From: Rhodocyclaceae bacterium
GTDB lineage: Bacteria; Pseudomonadota; Gammaproteobacteria; Burkholderiales; Rhodocyclaceae
Direction of reading: 5' to 3'
Length of the DNA stretch: 53,207 nt
NCBI GenBank assembly: GCA_022072095.1
Contig: JAJVIJ010000025.1
Coordinates: forward strand, 10,843 to 64,049
Shown: positions 28,945 through 36,789 of the stretch, one piece after another
How the letters are laid out: every line of letters starts with the position of its first letter
Position numbering within the stretch: position 1 is the stretch's first letter
Notes under the pieces: model-generated
What the model saw: only the letters and a program-made list of their open reading frames with translations
Database searches by the model: none
What the model was told of the DNA's origin: nothing
Made by a program: the position numbers and the translations under genes

Positions 28945-30111
28945 TCAGAAATCGAGCTGGCGTGCGGCGAGATCCTTCATGATCTCTTCGGCGCCACCGC
29001 CTATCATCATCACCTTGACCTCGCGGTAGATGCGTTCGATGCGGCTGCCGCGCATGAAGCCCATGCCACCCATGATCTGCACCGCACAATCGGCGCAGAA
29101 CTGCATCGTCTGGGTACTGAAATTCTTGATCAGGCAGATTTCGGCGATCAGCTCGGCGTTCGGTTTGCCGCTGCACTGACGCAGGCGCCAGGCAACCATT
29201 TCCAGCCAGCCGCGCGTGGCTTCGAGCCGCATCTTCATGTCGGCGAGCTTGTGGCGGATCACCTGATGGTCGGCTAGGCGCTTGCCGAAGGTCTGGCGCA
29301 GGCGCGCCCAGGCCAGCGCGTCGTGATAGCAGACCTGGGCGGCGCCCAGAGCCGTCGCCGCGAGCGTCACGCGCTCGCCGTTGAAATTGTTCATGATCAA
29401 ACGGAATCCCCGACCCTCCTCGCCGAGCAGGTTGATCGCCGGCACGCGCACGTCCTCGAACACCAGCTCGGCCGTATCGGACGACCACCAGCCGGTCTTC
29501 TTGAGTGCGGTGCGCGTGATGCCCGGCGACTTGGCGTCGACCACGATCAGCGACAGGCCGCCATCCTGGCCACAACGCGCGGCCACCGTGAATACGTCCG
29601 CACGCATCGCCGAGGTGATGAAGATCTTGCGTCCGTTCAGGACGTATTCGTTGCCCTCGCGGCGAATCTGCGTGCTCAGGCCGGCGACGTCGGAACCCCC
29701 TCCCGGCTCGGTGATCGCCAGCGCGCTGATCGCGCGCCCGGCGAGGATGTCCGGCAGCCAGCGCTGTTTGACGTCGGGGTGGCCGGCGGCGGCGATGGGC
29801 GGGGCGCCGATGGTGTGCGAGAACAGGCTTGCCTGCACGCCACCGTTGCCACCCCAGGCGAGCTCCTCGCACAGGATCAGGCGCAGAAAGGGATCATCCG
29901 CTATGCCGCCATACTCCTCAGGGAAGCCGATCGCGAGCAGGCCGGCGGCCCCCGCCTTCTCATAGAGCGCGCGCGGAAAGCTGCCGGCCTCGTCCCATTC
30001 GTCGGCATGAGGCGCGATCTCGCGCTCGACGAATCGGCGGACCGTCGCGCGAAAATCCTCGTGTTCCGGACCGTAGAACGGGCTCGCCAGCGACTGCATG
30101 GGGGAACTCAT
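28945..30111 (-). CDS. Acyl-CoA dehydrogenase of the carboxylase operon
   Basis: This 388-residue flavoenzyme has the standard three-domain acyl-CoA dehydrogenase fold, with A-I-T-E-P-G-G-G-S-D (132-141), Q-T-F-G-K-R-L and I-M-G-G-M-G-F-M-R-G. As in its convergent neighbour, the catalytic Glu is in the isovaleryl-CoA type position (F-N-G-E-R-V-T-L, Glu246), and the C-terminal position is Gly. The start ATG at 30111 overlaps the stop of the biotin carboxylase gene (ATGA), so it is the third gene of the carboxyltransferase - biotin carboxylase - dehydrogenase operon. It likely makes the alpha,beta-unsaturated thioester that the carboxylase uses. Confidence 0.92.
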   Translation of the reverse strand: MSSPMQSLASPFYGPEHEDFRATVRRFVEREIAPHADEWDEAGSFPRALYEKAGAAGLLAIGFPEEYGGIADDPFLRLILCEELAWGGNGGVQASLFSHTIGAPPIAAAGHPDVKQRWLPDILAGRAISALAITEPGGGSDVAGLSTQIRREGNEYVLNGRKIFITSAMRADVFTVAARCGQDGGLSLIVVDAKSPGITRTALKKTGWWSSDTAELVFEDVRVPAINLLGEEGRGFRLIMNNFNGERVTLAATALGAAQVCYHDALAWARLRQTFGKRLADHQVIRHKLADMKMRLEATRGWLEMVAWRLRQCSGKPNAELIAEICLIKNFSTQTMQFCADCAVQIMGGMGFMRGSRIERIYREVKVMMIGGGAEEIMKDLAARQLDF

Positions 30112-32117
30112 GTGGAGGCCTCCTGGGTGGATGAAGTGAGGGGGGTGATCACGACCAGCGCCTGCGTCGGCGCCACTTGGTCGCCGACCCGGCAGTGGAT
30201 TTCCGCGATCTGACCGGCCATGGGGGCGATGAGCGGCTGCTCGATTTTCATCGATTCCAGCACCAGCAGGGTCTGGCCCGGATCGACCCGATCCCCGGGT
30301 GCCACGGCCAGTGCGACCACGCGGCCGTTCATCGGCGGCTTGATCTGGCCGCTGCCGGCCGCGTGCTGCGGCGCCGGCTGGTCCATGCTGCGGTCGCGGA
30401 TGCGCAGGTTGCGGCCGGCAACGGTCACGTGCAGGCAATGGTCGTCTTCGAACACGTAGGCCACGCGGTGCTGGATGCCCGCCACCGATAGTGTCAGGCC
30501 GTCGTCGTCGAGCCCGGTCTGACGGACTTCGATGCGGTCATCGCCAACCGAAAGCAGCCAGGCCCCCGCATGGGCGGTGAGCGACGCGCTGATCGGCTCC
30601 CCGGCCACGTCCAGTTCGAAATCGTAGCGCGGGGTGCCGCTGCTCCACCAGCCATGCAGCGCCGGCAGGGGCAGCCTCTGCATCGAGCGCGCCAGGCATA
30701 GCAGCGCGGCCGCGGCAATGGCTTCGGTGCGCGGCGCCAGATCGGATTCCGCGCAAAAGTGTGCGGCGATGAAATCCGTGGTCGCACGCCCTGCCGCGAA
30801 CTCCGGGTGTTCCAGGCAGCCGATCAGGAAAGATCGATTCGTGGTCAGCCCGAGCACGACACATTCCTCCAGGCCGCGCACGAGACGGCGTGTGGCCTCG
30901 GCACGCGTCTCGCCCCAGGCGATGAGCTTGGCCAGCATCGGGTCGTAATAGGAGGTCACCGCCTGGCCGTCGGCGAGCGCGTGATCGCAGCGTACCGAGC
31001 TCGGCGGGCGCCAGCGTAGCAATCGCCCGCTTTGCGGCAGAAACCCGCGTTCGGCGTCTTCGGCGTAGAGGCGCACCTCGATGGCGTGGCCATGCAGGCT
31101 CAGATCCTGCTGGGCAAGCGCCAGCGGCTCGCCGCGCGCGACGCGCAACTGCCATTCGACCAGATCGAGACCGGTGACCAGCTCCGTCACCGGATGCTCC
31201 ACCTGCAGGCGCGTGTTCATTTCCATGAAATAGAACTGCCCATCGCCATCGAGCAGGAACTCGATGGTTCCGGCGCCGACGTAATGGACTGCGCGCGCGG
31301 CGGTGCAAGCCGCGGCACCGAGCGCGGCGCGCAATGTCGGCGTGACCGCTGGCGATGGCGCCTCTTCGACGACCTTCTGGTGACGGCGCTGAACCGAGCA
31401 GTCGCGTTCGCCCAGATGAATGACATGGCCATGACGATCGGCGAACACCTGGACCTCCACATGGCGGGCGCCGGTCAGTGCGCGCTCCAGGATCAGCGCA
31501 TCGTCGCCAAAGGCCGAGCGCGCCTCGGAACGCGCCGAAGCGATCGCCGCGGGCAACTCGGCCAGATTCGTGACGCGCCGCATGCCGCGGCCACCGCCTC
31601 CGGCGGCGGCCTTGATCATCAGCGGCAGGCCGATGGCTTCCGCTTCGGCGAGCAGGCGGGCATCGCTCTGGTCCTCGCCCTGATAGCCCGGAATGCAGGC
31701 TACGCCGGCCGCTAGCATCTGCCGTTTGGCACCGGCCTTGTCGCCCATGACGCGAATCGCGGCCGCCGGCGGTCCGATGAACACCAGTCCGGCGGCCTCG
31801 CAGGCCTCGGCGAACTCGGCGTTCTCGGACAGAAAGCCATAGCCCGGGTGGACCGCCTGGGCGCCGGCGACGCGCGCGGCCGCGAGGATCTTGTCGATGC
31901 GCAGATAGGATTCGGCGGGCGTGAGGCCGCCGATGGCGACGGCTTCATGGCAGGTGGCGACGAAGGCCGCGCCGCGATCGGCGTCGGAGTGTACGGCTAC
32001 AGTGCGGTAGCCGAGCACACGCGCGCTCTTCGCGATGCGGGCGACGATCTCGCCGCGGTTCGCGATCAGCAGCGTGGAGAACTGCGCCGGCGCGAGAGAG
32101 GCTTGCGAGCTGGGCAT
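30108..32117 (-). CDS. Acyl-CoA carboxylase alpha subunit (biotin carboxylase plus BCCP)
   Basis: This 669-residue protein carboxylates its own biotin using ATP and bicarbonate. The N-terminal L-I-A-N-R-G-E-I-V-A-R, the ATP-grasp glycine loop K-A-A-A-G-G-G-G-R-G-M and the catalytic E-R-D-C-S-V-Q-R-R-H-Q-K are present. A linking BT-type domain follows, then the biotinyl domain with L-E-S-M-K-I-E (biotinylated Lys at about 624; the usual motif is A-M-K-M). The domain order equals MccA/LiuD and geranyl-CoA carboxylase AtuF. It starts two bases after the beta subunit stop and overlaps the dehydrogenase gene by four bases. Confidence 0.95.
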   Translation of the reverse strand: MPSSQASLAPAQFSTLLIANRGEIVARIAKSARVLGYRTVAVHSDADRGAAFVATCHEAVAIGGLTPAESYLRIDKILAAARVAGAQAVHPGYGFLSENAEFAEACEAAGLVFIGPPAAAIRVMGDKAGAKRQMLAAGVACIPGYQGEDQSDARLLAEAEAIGLPLMIKAAAGGGGRGMRRVTNLAELPAAIASARSEARSAFGDDALILERALTGARHVEVQVFADRHGHVIHLGERDCSVQRRHQKVVEEAPSPAVTPTLRAALGAAACTAARAVHYVGAGTIEFLLDGDGQFYFMEMNTRLQVEHPVTELVTGLDLVEWQLRVARGEPLALAQQDLSLHGHAIEVRLYAEDAERGFLPQSGRLLRWRPPSSVRCDHALADGQAVTSYYDPMLAKLIAWGETRAEATRRLVRGLEECVVLGLTTNRSFLIGCLEHPEFAAGRATTDFIAAHFCAESDLAPRTEAIAAAALLCLARSMQRLPLPALHGWWSSGTPRYDFELDVAGEPISASLTAHAGAWLLSVGDDRIEVRQTGLDDDGLTLSVAGIQHRVAYVFEDDHCLHVTVAGRNLRIRDRSMDQPAPQHAAGSGQIKPPMNGRVVALAVAPGDRVDPGQTLLVLESMKIEQPLIAPMAGQIAEIHCRVGDQVAPTQALVVITPLTSSTQEAST

Positions 32118-32119
32118 GG

Positions 32120-33733
32120 TCAGTGCCTCCCGACAGAAAATTGAACCGGGCGCGTGACGCGGCGATCGCCCTCCCGGCAGATGGACAATACATAGCTCAG
32201 CACGCGCCGGGTGTCGCGCGGATCGATGACCCCGTCATCGAGAAGCAGGCCGCTCGTGTACAGCGCTGATGACTGGCTCTCGAACATTTCGGTGATGCGG
32301 CGCGAGGTGTCCTCGATTTCGGCGACATCGAGCTTGCCGGTGCGCTGCGCCTTGGTTTCGGCGACGATGCGCATCGTCATCGACGCCTGTTCCGCGCCCA
32401 TGACCGATATTTTCGCGTTCGGCCACGAGAAGGCGAAGCGAGGTTCGTAAGCGCGCCCGCACATGCCGTAGTTGCCGGCCCCATAGGAGGCGCCGATGAA
32501 CAGCGTGATCTGCGGGACGTTGGCGTTGGTGACCGCCTGGATCATCTTCGCGCCATGCTTGATCATACCGGCCTCCTCGCTGGCGCGGCCGACGATGTAG
32601 CCGGTGGTGTTCTGCAGGTAGAGGATGGGCGTGGCGTTCTGGCAGCAGGTCTGGATGAAGTGCGAGGCCTTGGTTGCGCCCTGCGGATCGATCGGGCCGT
32701 TGTTGCCGATGATGCCGACCCGGTGGCCATCCACGCAGGCATGCAGGCACACGGTATGCGGGCCGTACAGCGGTTTGAAATCGAGCAGGTCGGAGGTGTC
32801 GACGAAGCGGGCGACGACTTCGCGCACGTCATAGGATTTCCTGCCGTCCAATGGCACGATACCGAGCAGTTCCTCGGTATCGTAGTGCGGCGCCGTGCCG
32901 TCGCCGCCATGGTCGTTGCAGTGGGTCCAGTCGAGCCTGCCGATCACTTCGCGCGCCAGACGGATCGCGTCGGCATCGTCTTCGGCGAGGTATTCGCACA
33001 GCCCGGAGATGTGCGCGTGCATCTCGGCGCCACCGAGCTCTTCCTCGGTGGCGATCTCGCCGGTCGCGGCGCGCAACAGCGGCGGTCCGGCGAGGAAGGC
33101 GCGTGCCCGGCCGCGAACCATGATGTTGTAATCGGACAGACCGGGCATGTAGGCGCCGCCGGCGGTCGACGAACCGTGCACGACGGTGATCACCGGGATG
33201 CCGGCTGCCGACAGCCGCGCGAGATTGCGGAACATGCCGCCGCCACCGACGAAATCCTGAACGCGGTAATTGAGCAGGTTGGCGCCGGCACTTTCGACCA
33301 GGTGCAGGAACGGCAGGCTGTTCTCGAGGCAGATCGTCATCACGCGCAGCTGCTTTTGCAGGCCCATGGGCTGGATCGCGCCGGCATCGATGCCGGAGTC
33401 GGTCGCCTGAATCATGCAGCGTACGCCGCGCACATAGCCGATACCGGCGATGATGCCGGCACCGGCTACCGTTTCGTCGGCGCTGCGACCATCCTGACAC
33501 CAGCCGGCCAGGGTCGCGAGCTCGAGGAACGGCGAGCCCGGATCCAGCGCGCGCGCGATGCGCACGCGTGGCGGCAGTTGCCCACGCTTCTTGAATGTCG
33601 GCAGGGCGCGGTCCGAGGCGGCGCGTGTGCGCGCCTCGGCCATGCGAAAATCCTCGATCAGCCGCAGCCAGTCGCTGCGGTTGCGCTGCGCGGCATCGCC
33701 GTCCGTGTTGGCGCGGGATTCGAAACGTGGCAT
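32120..33733 (-). CDS. Acyl-CoA carboxylase beta subunit (carboxyltransferase), geranyl-CoA carboxylase-like
   Basis: This 537-residue carboxyltransferase has both crotonase-like halves, with A-T-G-E-I-A-T-E-E-E-L-G-G-A and L-Q-N-T-T-G-Y-I-V-G plus G-A-G-N-Y-G-M-C-G-R-A-Y. It moves carboxyl from biotin to the gamma carbon of a beta-methyl enoyl-CoA. In 3-methylcrotonyl-CoA carboxylases the active-site segment reads H-F-G-R-I-F-Y-N-Q-A; here it is G-G-G-G-M-F-R-N-L-A (163-172), so the bulky Phe is replaced by Gly. Structural work on geranyl-CoA carboxylase linked that change to longer substrates. The ATG at 33733 follows GAGGAG. First gene of the three-gene operon. Confidence 0.9.
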   Translation of the reverse strand: MPRFESRANTDGDAAQRNRSDWLRLIEDFRMAEARTRAASDRALPTFKKRGQLPPRVRIARALDPGSPFLELATLAGWCQDGRSADETVAGAGIIAGIGYVRGVRCMIQATDSGIDAGAIQPMGLQKQLRVMTICLENSLPFLHLVESAGANLLNYRVQDFVGGGGMFRNLARLSAAGIPVITVVHGSSTAGGAYMPGLSDYNIMVRGRARAFLAGPPLLRAATGEIATEEELGGAEMHAHISGLCEYLAEDDADAIRLAREVIGRLDWTHCNDHGGDGTAPHYDTEELLGIVPLDGRKSYDVREVVARFVDTSDLLDFKPLYGPHTVCLHACVDGHRVGIIGNNGPIDPQGATKASHFIQTCCQNATPILYLQNTTGYIVGRASEEAGMIKHGAKMIQAVTNANVPQITLFIGASYGAGNYGMCGRAYEPRFAFSWPNAKISVMGAEQASMTMRIVAETKAQRTGKLDVAEIEDTSRRITEMFESQSSALYTSGLLLDDGVIDPRDTRRVLSYVLSICREGDRRVTRPVQFSVGRH

Positions 33734-33781
33734 GGGCAGAACTCCTCGATCGCTGTTCGTCTCGGGAACTACTTGTATGTC

Positions 33782-33810
33782 ATTGTATCGGATGCCGTTC
33801 GGGTCGTGAA
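33782..33810 (-). promoter_or_regulatory. Promoter of the acyl-CoA carboxylase operon
   Basis: On the minus strand TTCACG (33810-33805), a 17-base spacer and TACAAT (33787-33782) precede the carboxyltransferase start by about 50 bases, inside the 111-base divergent spacer. Confidence 0.5.
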
Positions 33811-33844
33811 TGGCAGTACTCGAAGTAAATTCAGGGAGATGCAG

Positions 33845-34651
33845 ATGGACGCGACACCACACACCCTTATCGCAGATGGACACCGGTTGCACGCCGCATC
33901 CTGGGGCGCCATCGGCGCGGGGAAACCGACGCTGGTGCTGATGCACGGCGGGCTGGACTGCGTGGCAACATGGAAGGATTTTCCCGAAGTGCTGCACGCC
34001 ACGACCGGGCTGGCGGTGCTGGCCTACGACCGCTGGGGGCACGGTGCCTCGGAGCAACTGACCGGCGAGCGCACGATGGCCTACCGGCGGCGCGAAGCCG
34101 GGCCGGTGCTTGCCGACCTGTTCGGGCATTTCGGCATCGATCACGCCATCATCGTCGGCCATAGCGACGGCGGCGCGATGGGGCTGATGGCCGCCGCGCA
34201 CCACCCGGACATCATCCGCGGCGTGCTGGCACTGGTGCCGCAGATTCTGATGCATCCCAGCAGCGCGGAAGGCATGCATGCGGCCCGTCAGGCATTCGAG
34301 TCGGGAAAACTGCGCAACGGGCTGGCACGCTACCACGGCGACAACACCGAGGCGATGTTCTGGGGCTGGTACGGGGCCTGGACTACGCCGGAAGCCTTCG
34401 CATGGTCCATGGCCGATGAGATCGGCAGGATCCGCTGCCCCATATCGGTGCTCTATGGCATGCAGGACGAATATGGATACAAGCCGAACATCGAGGTACT
34501 GATCGAGCACTACGACACGCTGCTCGAACTCGTGACCCTCCCCGATTGTGGCCACCATCCGCAGCATCAGGCGCGCGACGAGGTCCTCACTATGGCCGCG
34601 CGCCTGCTCGCGCGGCCCGGCGTGATCGCGCCGCGACCCGAACGGGCCTAG
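33845..34651 (+). CDS. Alpha/beta hydrolase
   Basis: This 268-residue hydrolase has the oxyanion H-G-G-L-D motif (about residue 36), the nucleophile elbow G-H-S-D-G-G (Ser near 100), an acid in Y-G-M-Q-D-E-Y, and the catalytic His in C-G-H-H-P-Q-H. The second of two close ATGs (33845) was chosen because AGGGAG ends six bases before it; the first (33839) touches the ribosome site. It is divergent from the carboxylase operon and overlaps the SDR gene tail-to-tail by four bases. It might hydrolyse an ester or thioester of the same pathway, but that is only by context. Confidence 0.85.
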   Translation: MDATPHTLIADGHRLHAASWGAIGAGKPTLVLMHGGLDCVATWKDFPEVLHATTGLAVLAYDRWGHGASEQLTGERTMAYRRREAGPVLADLFGHFGIDHAIIVGHSDGGAMGLMAAAHHPDIIRGVLALVPQILMHPSSAEGMHAARQAFESGKLRNGLARYHGDNTEAMFWGWYGAWTTPEAFAWSMADEIGRIRCPISVLYGMQDEYGYKPNIEVLIEHYDTLLELVTLPDCGHHPQHQARDEVLTMAARLLARPGVIAPRPERA

Positions 34652-35547
34652 GCCATGAACGCGTTCAGCGAATCGGAAATGCCGTTCATCAGCTTGGGCC
34701 GGGACAGATCCTTGATCGCCGCGAAGTGGTCACGGATCTCCTCGATCGTGGCCAGTCCGTCGGTTGCCGGGCTGCGATAGCCGGCTCCACTGGCCCACTT
34801 GATGTGGACATAGCGGCCGGCACCGGCCTCGAACACACTGCCGTTCTCCGTGGACTGGTCGCTGCACAGGTAGGCGACGAGCGCCGAAACGGAGCCCGGG
34901 TTCAGTTTCGCCAGCACCTCGGGTGGCAGGATGGTCTCGGTCATGCGCGAAGCCGCCACCGGGCAGATGATGTTCGTCAGCACGTTGTTCTTGAGCCCTT
35001 CCAGCGCCAGCGTCTGACCGAATCCGACCAGCGCCATCTTCGCGGCGGAATAGTTCGCCTGCCCGAAATTGCCGTAGATGCCTGCGGCCGACGAAGTCAT
35101 GATGATGCGACCATAGTTCTGTTCGCGCATCGTGTCCCAGGCCGCCTTGCTCATGCAGAACGCGCCCTTGACGTGTACCTTGAACACGGCGTCCCAGTCA
35201 TCCTCGGTCATGTTCTTGAACGAGGTGTCGCGCAGGATGCCGGCATTGTTGATCAGGATGTGCACGCCGCCGAAAGCCTTTTTCGCGGTTTCGATGATGG
35301 CCTGCGCACTCGACATTTCGGTCACCGATTCGTAGCTCGCGATCGCCTTGCCGCCCGCGGCCCGGATCGCCTCCACGACCTTGTCCGCCATCGATGTACC
35401 CTGGCCGCCGCCGGTGACGTCTCCCCCGAGGTCATTGACGACGACGTTGGCACCGCGTGCGGCAAACAACTTCGCGTGCGCACTGCCCAGGCCGCCACCT
35501 CCACCGGTGACGATGACGGTCTTGCCGTCGAAACGAATCTGCGACAT
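34648..35547 (-). CDS. SDR family (3R)-hydroxyacyl-CoA dehydrogenase, MFE-2 type
   Basis: This 299-residue NAD(P)-dependent reductase has T-G-G-G-G-G-L-G (cofactor), N-D-L-G-G-D, N-N-A-G-I-L and the catalytic Ser, Tyr and Lys in S-S-A-A-G-I-Y-G-N-F-G-Q-A-N-Y-S-A-A-K. The N-D-L-G-G-D, I-L-R-D-x-S-F and G-I-Y-G-N-F-G-Q-A-N-Y sequences are those of the dehydrogenase domain of peroxisomal multifunctional enzyme type 2. A role in beta-oxidation of branched or ring-linked acyl-CoA is likely. The hydratase domain is absent. AGGAGGAG precedes the ATG at 35547. Confidence 0.9.
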   Translation of the reverse strand: MSQIRFDGKTVIVTGGGGGLGSAHAKLFAARGANVVVNDLGGDVTGGGQGTSMADKVVEAIRAAGGKAIASYESVTEMSSAQAIIETAKKAFGGVHILINNAGILRDTSFKNMTEDDWDAVFKVHVKGAFCMSKAAWDTMREQNYGRIIMTSSAAGIYGNFGQANYSAAKMALVGFGQTLALEGLKNNVLTNIICPVAASRMTETILPPEVLAKLNPGSVSALVAYLCSDQSTENGSVFEAGAGRYVHIKWASGAGYRSPATDGLATIEEIRDHFAAIKDLSRPKLMNGISDSLNAFMA

Positions 35548-35750
35548 GGTCTCCTCCTGTTAGCGGATAGGGGTGGTGTCAGACTGCATGTCCGGCCGCG
35601 TGATCCGAGCAGAATTGGGGTGGCGATCTGTCAGCGTCAGCGTCCGGCGATCAAGGCCGAGGATCATACCATTCGACTGACGCGATCCGTCGCGGCATCG
35701 ACCTTGTCGGAGCGAAACCAGCACGGGCGTCCGCGCGTGTCGTAACAACG

Positions 35751-35778
35751 AAAAAAGCCCGCCAATATGGCGGGCTTT
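35751..35778 (-). terminator. Intrinsic terminator of the PEP-CTERM gene
   Basis: On the minus strand AAA-GCCCGCC-ATATT-GGCGGGC is followed by six T. It starts about 63 bases after the PEP-CTERM stop codon and is a strong 7-bp GC stem. The 200 bases between it and the SDR start hold only the SDR leader. Confidence 0.88.
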
Positions 35779-35840
35779 CGATTTTCTGCTGGCCTAACCA
35801 GACCCGGCCCGGTGCGGCCCGGATCCAATCAGTCTCTCTT

Positions 35841-36611
35841 TCAGGCGCGACGGCGCAGCGCGATCGCACCCATGACCAGTATGCCGGCACCGAACAGCGC
35901 CAGGCTGGTCGGCTCGGGAACCACGCTCACCGTGACCTTCAGGTTGTCGATCCCCCAAGTTTCGTCCGGACTGCCCTGCAGATTGATGCCGTAGAACGTG
36001 AAAGTCAGGGGGTCAGTGGTTTCGCCGAAGCCCCAGCTCGAGGTGATGTGGTAGGTGGCATCCCCACCATTACCCGTGGGATAACCGAGGCTGTCCACCG
36101 CCACGGCCCCGGTCTGTGCCGGATGCGCGGCATAGAAGGTTTCCGGAAAAGACTGAATCTGTGAAAGGCTGGGCCAGTTCGAAAAAGTGGTCATGCCGAT
36201 CGGAATCGACAAACTACCTGCCTTGGCGCTTACGCCCAGCAGGTCCGGGCCAATACCACCGAAGGTGTTGCCATCCCACGAGCCAATCGTATAGACGTCG
36301 AACGCCAACGAAAAACCAGTGTAGGTCGGCAATCCGCTGAGCGTCAGCGTGATGGTGTGATTGCTGAACCCCAGATTCGTGCCATCGTCGAGCCCCAGGA
36401 ATTTCTGGCCATTCGGTGCGGAGTTGATCGCCAAGTTTCCGCCACCGTACAGGATTGCGGACGGAGTCGCGCTTCCACTTCCGATCAGGCTGCCTTCAAA
36501 ATCGTTCTCGTAGGCAACGATATCAGCGGCGTTCGCAGCACCGGCGGACAGCAGGCACCCGGCCAAGGCCGCGAAACCGAATGACTTGCGAAATCTGGAC
36601 GTGAGGGTCAT
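35841..36611 (-). CDS. PEP-CTERM sorting domain-containing protein
   Basis: This 256-residue exported protein has a Sec signal peptide (K-S-F-G-F-A-A-L-A-G-C-L-L-S-A-G-A-A-N-A, cleavage near residue 22). A beta-rich, Gly/Thr/Ser-rich domain of about 200 residues follows. The C-terminal sorting signal is V-P-E-P-T-S-L-A-L-F-G-A-G, a hydrophobic helix, and R-R-R-A at the end. An exosortase would cut at this signal and attach or release the protein at the surface; no exosortase gene is in the window. The start ATG at 36611 follows AGGAGA. It is preceded by a sigma-54 promoter, a candidate IHF site and an activator box. Confidence 0.92.
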   Translation of the reverse strand: MTLTSRFRKSFGFAALAGCLLSAGAANAADIVAYENDFEGSLIGSGSATPSAILYGGGNLAINSAPNGQKFLGLDDGTNLGFSNHTITLTLSGLPTYTGFSLAFDVYTIGSWDGNTFGGIGPDLLGVSAKAGSLSIPIGMTTFSNWPSLSQIQSFPETFYAAHPAQTGAVAVDSLGYPTGNGGDATYHITSSWGFGETTDPLTFTFYGINLQGSPDETWGIDNLKVTVSVVPEPTSLALFGAGILVMGAIALRRRA

Positions 36612-36676
36612 GGCGGGTTCTCCTGAAGGGAAGGGTACAAGATGTAGGCAGTATCGTGCTCGCGCTATAACAGGAA

Positions 36677-36693
36677 AGCAAGAATCGATCCAA
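36677..36693 (-). promoter_or_regulatory. Sigma-54 (-24/-12) promoter of the PEP-CTERM gene
   Basis: On the minus strand TTGGATCG-N4-TTGCT matches TTGGCACG-N4-TTGCT except for two bases; GG is at 36691-36690 and GC at 36679-36678 with ten bases between. It lies about 66 bases before the ATG at 36611. Confidence 0.7.
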
Positions 36694-36711
36694 AACAATA
36701 ATACATATATT

Positions 36712-36724
36712 TTTCAATATATTA
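36712..36724 (+). promoter_or_regulatory. Candidate IHF site between activator box and promoter
   Basis: TTTCAA-TATA-TTA differs from the IHF consensus WATCAA-N4-TTR at one base. It sits in a very AT-rich patch (about 36690-36735) between the box and the sigma-54 promoter, the usual place for IHF bending at sigma-54 promoters. Confidence 0.4.
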
Positions 36725-36750
36725 CGATTACTTCAATGGCATGCTTGGCG

Positions 36751-36772
36751 AAAAGTGTAAAAAATCCCGACA
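36751..36772 (-). promoter_or_regulatory. Upstream activator box TGTCGG-N6-TTACACTTTT (copy 2)
   Basis: Read on the minus strand, both arms are identical to copy 1 at 24081-24102, with a different six-base centre. The centre is about 71 bases upstream of the -24 GG of the PEP-CTERM gene promoter. The box lies just after the stop of the efflux outer membrane gene (36790). Confidence 0.7.
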
Positions 36773-36789
36773 CTTTGTCGCCTGCCTGC

